From positions 1 to 59,029 of the forward strand of contig JAQGDQ010001155.1 in NCBI GenBank assembly GCA_030141605.1: 59,029 nucleotides of DNA. The letters are read 5' to 3'. The DNA comes from Tubiluchus corallicola (lineage: Eukaryota > Priapulida > Priapulimorpha > Priapulimorphida > Tubiluchidae). Shown piece after piece: positions 27,504 to 39,500 of this stretch (position 1 is the stretch's first letter; every line of letters begins with the position of its first letter). The position numbers and the translations under genes were made by a program. The notes under the pieces are model-generated. The model had not been told where the DNA came from, did not search any database, and saw only the letters and a program-made list of their open reading frames with translations.

Positions 27504-30500
27504 CGATGATGACAGCGACGATGACGACAATGCTAAAAGGGACATTTTGCGGACCATGTTTTGGGAGATGTGGGGTAGGGGGTTTGCTGAATTTATTACA
27601 TTGGTGGCAGTACTTCCTTTTTGTAAGCATCTGCTAGATTAGATAACAGATGTTTTATTTTTCTTATTTAGAGTAACGCTGTTATAAGCACTTTGCTGTA
27701 AAGCTCAATGGTGTAATTGTGAATGTATATAGTTAGGTTAAATTTTTAGCTACGACTTCATCACTACTGTTTTTATTACCGTTATGTTGTTACTGTATGA
27801 ACCTTTACGCTGCGTTAATGTTGTCTGCTTTGATATAGTCTAGTCTCATCTGTTGGAATCTAATCTAATCTAACCTAATGACGGTAAGCAAGATTACATT
27901 CTAACTCTTGAAATCGTGGCCAGAATTTTAATACTCTGTTAAAATGACAAAGGTCATTTACTTTGTAAGCATACCATTGCACAACTTAGTTCTTTTGCTG
28001 CACATTTAAGGTTCGGCCAAGCACTGCTGCAAACTCTGCCAGCCTTAAATCTTCCAACAGTTCCAAGACTTGCCGGCAAAATTTCAGCTAGAGAAAATAA
28101 GGAAACTGGTATTTATCTGTTCATATATAGTGAACTCGGAAGTCAAAATTAACAAATTTAAAACGTTTTTGCAATTTTAGAGACATTCTGACTGTGAAGA
28201 GAAACTGAAAGAGTTGGTCGTGGCCGAGAAGAAATGGAAGAGCAAAGAGGAGATGTACAAAAAGCAGGAAAGAGAGCTGCAAGAACAGATTACTAAACAG
28301 AGGGAAAAGTTGAACAGTACGGTGTCCGGCAGATGTGCGGAAGATTTGGTGTGGCAGGAGAAGTTACAACAGCTGAAATGTGCCAGAGAGGTGCGACATT
28401 CATGTTTGTTGATTAACTAGTTGTTCTTACAACACCTCTGCTAATTTTCATCAAGTAACGTCAAGTAATGTCAAAAAATATAAAGGACGTCAAGCATCGC
28501 CAAGGAATATAAATAATGTCAAGTAACATCAAGGAATATAAAGGTTGTCAAGTAACATCACGAAATATTAAGGATGTTAAGTAACATCAAGAAATATTAA
28601 GGATGTCAAGTAACATCAGATATGTTAATGACTTCAAGTCATGTCAAGGAATGTAAAGAATGTCAATTAACATCAAGGAATATAAAGGACATCATGTAAC
28701 ATCAAGAAATATTAAGGATGTCAAGTAACATCAAGGAACGTAAAGGTTGTCAAGTAACATCAGGGAATATAGAGAACATAAAATAATGCACAGATTAGCA
28801 TCAAAACGTCAATCAAAGTTTTAAGAGATGTCAAGGGCAAAAGTGTCAAGCATTTATTGCAGATATAACTGCATAAGCAGGATCTAAAGTTCTTAATGAT
28901 TCGTTGATGCTATTTATCTTTTAATACTCCTTGACGATTGTTTTTCGAAGATACTTGATACTTCTTTGATGCTGTCTGATACCCTTGACACTCCTTGGTG
29001 CTGTTTATTTTTGTTGACAATCTTTGACGATGATTTTTCATTGATCGAGTATTTGACGCTTTCTTGTTGCTGTTTGATACGTAATGTCAATGCAGACCAC
29101 AGCACAACGCAGTACGAAAATTGTTTACTAATTTCTATTGTTTGTGTAAAGCTAATTGCCTGTGTATTTTTCGCATAATATAGATACACCTAATTATATT
29201 TAATTAATTATATCATAGTAACACACATATCTCGATTTGCCGGACAACAGTAGGACATCGGTCTGAATTTGTCGATTGTCCGTATTTACCGATGCTAAGT
29301 TAATACATTGGTGCAATGTATTAAACTCACGGTAATGTAGAATCAATCGCCTAATTGTTTCAAAAACGTCTAGTATTGGCAGCTCCTATGCAAAAGTATA
29401 TAAAAACTTTAACACGCTGACATACAAGCTACACACGTGTCGTTACACGCTGCTTAGTTGCACTGATGTAATGATGTAAACAAAGCAACAGCCCGCCAAC
29501 TAGTGTGTCCGTAGTACGCAGGACTCTTAACGGTCCAGATTTTGTCTGATTTTTCCGATATCTGTAAAAGTGAGGTCCGGCAAACCGAGATATCAGTGTA
29601 TATCAAAAAGACAATAGTTCTGAATATAAATTTATTGTTTCCTTGCATTGTTTGCAGACAATTGGTAAGCTTGAACACCAAGTACATAAACTGGAGGAAG
29701 AGAATTCGAATCTTCAGCACCAAGTTGAATTGTTTCACGAAGAGGAGCCTTCGCGCACAGAAAGTCAGCTGGGCTTTGAGTCTTCTCCAGAAGATGATTC
29801 TCATTTCTCTTCACCCATAAAAGCAGAAACAAACCAAGAGCTGTGCAAGCAACAGAAGCTTCATGCAGAGTTAGAAGAAAAATATAAACTGGAGTTGGAA
29901 AAGAGAAATGATTCCATAGCAGAACTCGAATCTAAACTTAAACTGAAGGACGGATCCAGTCTGTCGTTAAACTCAAAAGTGACAGAGTATGAGGACATCA
30001 TATCTGAGTTGAAGTTTAAGGTAGCTGCTTACAGTCGAAGCGAAACAGCGCTGAACTGTCGGGTTTTACAGTTACAAGACGAGTTTAGAATAGAGAAAGA
30101 GAGTTTGGAGGACAAGTTAGTCGAAGCAGATGACAAGGAAAAGAGCCTTCAGGGCCAAATTGTTGTTCTCGAGAGATCCGAGTTTGAATTAACGGAGAAG
30201 AGCATGGAATATGAACAGCAGATAGCGCAAATGAGTGATGAGGTTGCTTCGTTAAAAGCGCAAAATACGGAACTGGCACAATCGGTGAAAAAGTTAGAGC
30301 ATGATGAGAGCACTTGTAGTGTGATGAGTATTGATAGTGAGAAAGATTTAACCGTCGAAGCCGAGCCGGTGGACCATGAAGCTGAATTAGCTGCACTGAG
30401 AATGGAGAACCAATCACTCAAGCAGCACTTGGAACAGCAGTCGGGTGGTCTCGTACATGCGACAGTCGGCACCGTAGAGAAACATCTCATAGAGAAGGTA

Positions 30501-33500
30501 CAAAAACTCGAAAGTGAAAACGAAGTTATCCAGAGCAGACTGGCTTCACCTCAAACAGACGCCATTTTGAAGAACGCTTGTCGCGATCTGGAGATCACCA
30601 ATAAGCAGCTGAAACAAACATTGCACGACTCTTTGGTGAGAGAAAAGGTGCACGAAAAAGAGAAAGAGGACTTGCAAATCTGTTACAGAAAGGTGCAGTG
30701 TCAGGTAGAAGATAAAAATGCTCAGATCAACCTGATGGCTGAACGTGTTGCTGCTCTCGAGCAGGAGCTGGTGAGAAGTTCGGAGAAAATTGCCGACTTC
30801 CAGAAGAAAGAACTGCGCATGCTCATGAGGCTGCGACGTTTGAACCAGATGAAACAGGATTTGGCGAGTCACGAACGGCTACAGAAAAAGCTGGCATCAA
30901 TGGAGCAGTCCGAGGAGGAGCTGAACCAAAAGATACAGTTGTTGTCGGGTACGATACACGATCTCCAAGATCAGCTGATTCAGAAGGCGACATCGGAGTC
31001 GAAGTTAAGAGAACGTTTGTTTGAAGTAGAAGAAAAGAATGAACAGCTTGAAGAAAAGCTAAAAGTTTGTGAAGAAACACCGAAACAAGGCGAAGATGTT
31101 GTATGTGTGGAAACACAAATTGATATCATAGAACTCGAAAATACCAAAACAGAATTATCAGCTTTGCGAAAACAGTTGGAAGATCTATTACCTTGCAAAG
31201 AACACTTAGTAGAAGAGAACAGCAAACTGAAAGATGTGAAGGATAGTTTAACCAAAGAAATTCACGATGCTCTGCAAAGATCTAATGGTTTTCTTGAAGA
31301 AAGAATGGCTGTTAGTGAGAAGTACGAAGAACTAATGAAAGAAAACGACGACATGAAAAGGAAAATATCCTGTACAGAATCAAATGTTGAAGAGCTTAAG
31401 TGTGCAATTTCTGATTTAGAAACGGAAAGAACTAATTTAAGTAATCAGGTATCGTCAACCTTGAAAGAGAAAAACGATTTAATGAGTGATTTTGAAAAGC
31501 AGAAATCAGTGATAAGCGAACGTGAAGAAATGTTAAAAGTTGCCGAGGATCATGCTAAGGACATCGAAGCTAGTGAATCATTTCTGAAATCTCGTGTGAA
31601 AGAACTTGAACTTCAAGAGGAACGGTATCAGGAGCGCATCCGCAATCTAGAAACTAGTCTACACGTGCTAAGAAGCGAAATGGACGAAGCTACCATTCTT
31701 ATGGAAACTGCCGCAAAAGTCAAGTCCTCTGCCTCAAATAATACTTGTTTAGGTTTAACAGAAGAACAACTACAGGAAAAGATTGCCGAACTGACGCAGC
31801 TGGAAGCGTCGATGCAACAGCGGATATTTGAACTGCAGAGAAAGGAAGCTGCGTACCAACAAACTCTTGCGGAAGCGGACGCATTGTTGAAAGACACGGA
31901 GGACGGTTACAAAATGCAAGTGGAAGAGCTAGAGCAGTCGGAGCGTAACCTGAAGGACAGAGTGGTTCATTTGGAAAAGAACGAAGTCAGACTGCAAGAA
32001 CTGGCGAGAAGAGACTGGGCCGCCACCGATAAAAGTCGAATCTGGGAATTGCAGCAGAAGAACTTCGAGCTGGAAATCTCCGAGAGAAAACTTCGCGACA
32101 GAGTCATACAACTCGAGCAATCGGAAATTGATCTGAAAAACGAGGTGCACGATTTAGAAGCGCATAAAATTAAATTTGAAGCAGATGTGAGTGCAAATAA
32201 GGCTTTGCTGCAACAGATACAGTCACTGGAAGACAACGAAACTTCACTGCAACAGCAACTGGACGATTTGCAGATTAAGGAAGAGGCTCTGAGAGAAACG
32301 CTGGAACAAGCTGATAGAATCGTTGCCGACAGAGAAGTCGTGTTGGTCACTAGAATAAAAGAGTTAGAGGAAAGTTTGTCTAATGATTCATCCAAACTGT
32401 GTGACTGTGAAGTCAAATTGAAGTCTGTCGAAGAAGAATGCACGTCACAGAAAGGGATTGTAAGTGATTTAAACATCAAAATTAATGATATGGATGCTGT
32501 TAACCAATCTTTACAGGATGATCTTCGAGCCGAAAGACAAAACTTAGAATCTCTGAAGGTTGAAATAGAAAAATTGCAGGCAGAAAATTCAGATGCTCTG
32601 GAAAAGATTGATAGCTTTTCTAAATCGGAAGAGACATTGAGGATCGAGATAAATGATCTCCGGAATCAGCTTTTTGCGGCAAAGTCGGAAAGATCAAAGA
32701 TTGAAAGCAACAGGAAAGTGCTTGTTGAGAAGTTGAAGAAAACGTCCGAAGACAAAGTCGCGCTTGAAAAACAGGTTACCATTCTGGAAGATACGAACCG
32801 AGAGCTCGTTAAGAAGTACGAAACTCAGGCAAATGAGAAGGTCGCTGCAGAGGAAAACTGCCATTCCTTTTCGATGAAATTGTTTGACGTTGAAAAGCAA
32901 AATGACTGCCTTCAAGGAAAAATTAATTACTTGCAAGGCCAGGAAAGAATTGCAGAGTCCAAAATTAAAGATCTAGAAGAAAAGGTCAAGGAATTGGGCA
33001 ATGAAAGAGAAAGATATTCCAGTTTACAACAAGATATGCTAAAAGTTGAAGGTGATAGAGCAGCTTACGAAGTTCAGGTAACTGTTTTCAAATTGCCTGA
33101 CAATTTATTTTCATTTATTCATTATAAAACTTCGTTTAACCCTTATATGGTCACGATTTTTTACAACCGATTTTGGTAACGGGGGGGGGGGAGCGGTAAA
33201 AAATTACCACCACCATAATTCGTAAATTACTTTTGGTAAACCGCAGTGTTTCATTAGTAAACAGCAATAGTATAATTTGTGGTTATGCTGACCACCATAG
33301 GATACATTATACCTCTGCTTAAAGACATGTGACTTACTAGTAATACGAAATTTAAATTCACTTAGTTACGTTCCCTTATCTATGCTGGAATAACTGTAGA
33401 CAACCGACATTGCTAGCGCGTGTGCAAAAATCATTGTTATTTTGAATTTATTGTCTACTACTTTCTTCTTTCTACGTCAGCATACAGACGTCTGACATTT

Positions 33501-36500
33501 TGTTTTGTCAGATATATCGCCCGTATAGGCAAGCGAAGTAAAGTTTCGACAATTTTAAAAAATCAACATATTGCATTTTCACTTTTATTTCGTGATGATA
33601 CAATGCACCTAAAATAAATAACTGAAAGTATTTTGTGGACAAAACATATTTAGAAAAAGTCATAGAAAAGTTTTACTGGGATGCGTATGGTAAAAGGGAA
33701 AATGCAAAAAACCGGTCTAGGGGTAATTTTTTACCCCCTGGTGACCCATAAGGGTTAAATCAATGTTATCAGCTGCTAAATAATTAAAGCTGTTGGCTTT
33801 TTGTAATAGCAGTAAAAGGGGTGTATCCGACTTTTTGTTTCCTGTACGATATCCAATTTTGATTTTAAGTGCCGGAATTTATACTGAATGGCAGCAAAGG
33901 GGAAAGTTGCAAAACTTACAGGAAGCCAGGCTGAATGAATTTTTTTAGCCAATCAGCATGTCCTGTTTTCTTCATTAAATACCGTTTTAGTGAATTTATG
34001 TATGGTTTTCCTTGAAAATCTTATTCAATATGCATGATCAGTATGTACTGGAAAGATATAGAGGAAAGTGTATTCTGTGCACACCCTCCCCCTTATAAAG
34101 TTACTATGCATTTCCATATTTGTAAATGCAAGCAGCCAAAATGTTTTCTGTAATAAAACATTTTCAAATTTAGAATACTTTAGTCAGAATTTACTTTTAG
34201 CTTAACAGACTCAAAGGCTTAGAGTTGGAGACGGTGACTCTTAACACTGAGAAATCTTCTCTTCAATCTACCATCCTCGAGCTTCAGGAGCAGAACACCG
34301 CCCTATCCGCGAGCTGTCAACAGCTGACCGCTGACCTCGGTCACTCCAGGGCAGAGCAGGTAAGATTGGAACTGGACAACGGCAAGTTGCTTAATGAACT
34401 ACGATCCCGTAAGTCACCGTACGAGACAGAAATGAAGCCGGTGAATGAAACGGAAGCGGAAATGCGGAGCGAAGTCGGAAAACTCCGCGGCATCAACTTC
34501 CAAGTTCAGAGAGAAGTGACCAACTTAGAGAAACTCGTTGCTGAAAAAGATACGGTAAGTGCAGCACAGAGCATAGATAATATTGCAATATCCTGATGGT
34601 TGCTAAAATTTATATTATCACAATTTGTGTTACAAGATCTTGTGACAATCATGACAGGAATCACTGCATGCAAAAAACAATGAAAGTGCCAGAACAATGT
34701 AATGTAAAGAATGAAGCCTCACCACTTTTGCTACTCAAGCTTCGGACTTCTTCTTCATGCTAAATCATAAAGAAAAATCAATAAATGTGAAGTGGACACA
34801 AAACACCAGTTTAATATGTTGACCAAAAGTTTCTTTATTCTGTAATACAATGATTAAAAATTAGTTTAATTTGCATTGAGTAGAAGAGAGTTCATTGCAT
34901 GATTAGATGTATGACTATAACTAAGAAAACTGATATAAAATTTATATAAGCTATATTGAAATTAATTAATAATGACTTACGTTGTTAGAGCCTTTAATAG
35001 TTACAAAGACAGGAATGAGAACTCCAAGGCCTTAAGAACAACGATGTCACAACAATAAACTCGTAAGAAATTTAGAAATTTAATGCTCATCACAAACACA
35101 AAACTAGAGCAATGGCGGAGAGAACCAAAAGACGGGTAAAATGCCATACAACTACTATAGCTAACGAAAGAACAAAATGCTATAGTATTCAAGGATATTA
35201 GGTGCTTCAATTTTAAAAGAGTGACTACTGTAAAAGGTAAAAGTCTACTAAATAAACGAACAGGTGGCAGCATCGTGGCAGTAACTAAATAAAAACCAAA
35301 AAGGGCCTATGCACCCGCTACAAAATGTCTTCAGCAAATTTTATTACACTGTACAGCAATTCAGACAGAATGATTCTACACTTGCTACTTTACAAATGTA
35401 ATGCTGCCAATTAGTTATTATAACATTAGACAAACTCTAGACTATAATCAACTTCAATAACGAAATAAAAAAGCTAGAATAACCACTGTGAACATCATCT
35501 TGTTATTAAAGAATACCATCGTAGGTAAAATGCAAAAATGTTCTGACTGATGCAAAGTCTTCAATAAAATCATGACATCCTCAGTGGTCATTGTGCTGCT
35601 TTCACTTCTGTTGAAACTAAGATTGCCTAATGACAGAAAGAACTTTATCAAAGCTAATAAAATTTCCAATATTGTACCTCGTTGTCAGTAGAATGTGATT
35701 CGTCCTTCTCCTTTTCATTTCCGTCTTCGCTCTTCTTCTCGTCTTCTTTTTTATTCTCATCCTGCGCAAATCAAAACGGAATTTTCGCGGCACGAACATA
35801 AAACCGTAAAACATCAAAGTAAGATGAACGGTAACAAGCTCTGCCTTCATCGACTGATAATTGACCTAATAATATCTGACATATGAATTATGATTATGTA
35901 TATGTCTATGTTTAGTAATGATGAAGATGGTGATGATGACAATGGTGGTGATGATGGTGGTAGTAGTGGTGGTGGTGGCAATGGCAGCAGAATGGTGGTG
36001 ACGATGGTGGTAGTGGTGGTGGCAGCAGAATGGTGGTGATGATGGTGGTAGTAGTGGTGGTGGTGGCAATGGCAGCAGAATGGTGGTGACGCTGGTGGTA
36101 GGGTTGGTGGTGGCGGTGGCAGCAGAGATGGCTGTGATGATGATGATGATAATGGCAAAAATGAATGTAACAGATACAAGAAAACATCTTTGGGTTGCAT
36201 CGTTGTTTAATGTTTATTCTAAACCAAAAAAATACAAATAAAGAAATAGCAAGAAACAAACTACACATTTAAAGCAACAAACTAACAAATTTAAAGCAAA
36301 TGTGCTATTGTCTGACATACTGAAATTTACAATATGAAAATGAAGCTGTCGTAATGGAAAATACAATATTAAAAAGTACAGAAAGAACGTATACTGCCAA
36401 TATTCTGTAGCACCAAATCAACGGAAACCATTTTTAGACTATTTACATTTCCTACCTCACATTCTAATTGCGTTTCAAGTTACTAAACATCAAGTTCAAG

Positions 36501-39500
36501 TTACTTAACTAAATATAATTGTTACTTATATCATTGCCCTAGTCTTGAGAGGAACAAGTTAAGGTTCAGGTACACTAACGTTAGTAAATCAAATAACTAG
36601 CAAAAAACAATGTAATACATTTTCACACACATTACTGACAACCAAAACATAGCCGCGTAATCAAACTACAGCAATAACACCTACTGTTTAAAACCCACTG
36701 AGCCAGTGATCCGAGACAAATGGCACGAAATCTAAAAATCATTGACAAACGAAACGCAATGTGAAGGCACGAAATTTATAAGCAATTGATTATGATTTCG
36801 CAGTTTCGTTTGGAAGAGTAGATTCGTTTCTAAAACATTTCCACTGCAATTTCTGCTTACCAGAATGTTATTACCAGAGAGTCATAGTTATGGATATTGT
36901 CATTCTATTATTCATGTTTCAGGGTGCTTTAGTAAAACCAATGCTATCCCAAAATGCAGTCAACTCTTCATATTCCCCCACACGACCCATCAGTGCGGAG
37001 CCGCCTAACTGTGCTGGTACCCTGGTGGATGAAAGACTAATTCAACGACCTGTTGGTTTTGTACCAGCAGATGAGAAGAATAATTATCTAAGTAAGTGCT
37101 TAGATGCATGTAATCTTAGTATTTCAGCTTAAGCCATATTCATAACAGCCAAGCAGTCATGGCGTGATCTCAAGGAAGAAGTTTATGCAATGCCAAAGTT
37201 GGTCAGTGAGTAAATGTGTGTGGTTACTTTTTTGTTTAGTAGTCACTTTTGGTTGTTTTGTTCATCAACTGCTTCTGGCATTGAAAAGAAGCATTTTGAG
37301 AGACTTGTGCTGGTTGAATGGATTAGATTCTGGTCCTGCTGCACTCATCCACATGGAGTAGGCACTACTGCTTTTAGCTTGCTGAGAGTCAAACTGTGTA
37401 CAAAAGTCTAGTTTGTATTAAGGCATCGCTGCTGCACACAAATTGTTTATTTTGTATGTTTTTATAGGTATTGCAAATGTCCGTGAATCTATGGACAATG
37501 TCCAAGTGCAATTGCATGTTGCAAGCACTGCAGAAACTATGCCTAAAGGAGAAGATGATGTGTCACATGACCCGTCTGGTCGACAGGTGTGTATAAACAT
37601 TTCAGTTTTATTATTTTTCCTGCGACGTTAATTCTGATTTGTTTTCTTTTAATGTTTTTACTATGTTCCTCTGTCCATTTATAAATTACCTCTTATTTGC
37701 GATCCTTGTGCATTATGTGAGATGATGCTTATATGCAGTGACATATTGCAAGCTGTGCGGACCACACAGGGTGGTCAGTACTATAATTTTATTACTTTTT
37801 TGTTATTTTAACAGATTTTTTAATGGCGATTCTTTTCCCAAAGGGAAATATTTTTCTAAGTTTGAAGTTAATAACGAAATATCTTCGTTCAACTATGAGT
37901 AATCACGGGCGAGTTGCATTTTAGGAAGAGGGCAGCCAATTTGGCTACCACACAAGGTGATCAAACCCCCGCTACGCCACTACTTGTATAACTAGGCATC
38001 AAGTTTCGATCACAATCTGCATTCGGTTCTGACCTGTAAAGATTATCAAATGTTTCCGCCTGGAGATTTCCGCAAAATAGCTTCTTGTTTTTCCTGAAAA
38101 GATTTTGGCCATGAAGAGATTGATAATAAAAAATTAGTTTTTTTTTGTTTAAACTTAAAATTGCTGTTTTTTTGCAATAAAATACAACATGGCCGACCAC
38201 TAGTAAGGCAATTTGGATGTAAGCCACACTTGTATACACTGTACAGTACTGTTTAAGAAAGATGTGACATTGTTAAGTCATAATTTTCTTTGTTTGAACT
38301 TATACATAAAATAGCAAGCTTTAGTCTACACATTTCATAAGTTAGTATGTTGTCTACTTCTAACAAGTTATTCGTAAAACAGAAAGTACAGCGTAACTAA
38401 TCAATCAAAAAATATCAAACATTATGCTAAGCAATTGTGATGCAATCTGGATTTAAACTGGTATCTTTTACAAAGCATTGTAGCGTCTTTCCTGTTTATT
38501 TTGCTTTGCTGAGTTTGTTTTATGTTTTCAGGTCATTTCAGTGTCCATTGGACAAAAAGATCTCAGTTTAGGAGAAGGTGGAAAAACTGCACCGCCTCCA
38601 CTTCCCTCATCCAGTCCACCTAGAGAGATTGATCGGTATGAAGTCGTTACTTAAATTTCCCCTGTTTATGTTTAGATGTGTTTTGCAAAAAATAAACATA
38701 AGTGACCAATAAAGTAACAGCAGCAGACATCTAAACATTGTTAGTACGCACTTATACGTTTCTTTACCAACATTGTTAGCTGATTATTAACTTTAATGAT
38801 AGTTAACAAGTTTACATTGTTTGTTGAACGTTATTTTCTAATATACGATTCAAATCACAGATTTAAATGCATGCACAGTTAAAGTTTGCGCAAATTATGT
38901 GGCAACAATGGTACCATGTTCTAATACGAATTCTGTGGTCTGTTATTCATCAAACAATGGGCATGCCATGTTCTAATACAAATTCTGTGGTCTGCTGCTC
39001 ATCAAACAATGAATGCCATGTTCTAATACAAATTTTATGGTCTATTGAATGGCAAACAATTTGTGCCATGTTCTAATACAAATTCTATGGTCTATTGAAT
39101 GGCAAACAATGGATGCCATGTTCTAATAGAAATTCTATGGTCTATTGAATGGCAAACAATGGATGCCATGTTCTAATAGAAATTCTATGGTCTATTAGAT
39201 GCCATGTTCTAATACCAATTGTGTTGTCTGTTATTCATCAAACAATGGGCATGCCATGTTCTAATACAAATTCTGTGGTCTGTTGCTTATCAAACAATGA
39301 ATGCCATGTTCTAATACAAATTTTATGGTCTATTGAATGGCAAACAATTTGTGCCATGTTCTAATACAAATTCTATGGTCTATTGAATGGCAAACAATGG
39401 ATGCCATGTTCTCTAATACAAATTCTATGGTCTATTGAATGGCAAACAATGGATGCCATGTTCTCTAATACAAATTCTATGGTCTATTGAATGGCAAACA

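Noticed and set aside
27342-27642. Poly-Asp, poly-Ser and poly-Met frames
   Set aside because: GAT microsatellite read in different frames.
30085-32936. Many minus-strand frames of 70-170 codons across the giant exon
   Set aside because: Shadows of the strongly coding + strand frame; Ser/Leu/Phe-rich composition is the reverse complement of Glu/Lys/Gln codons.
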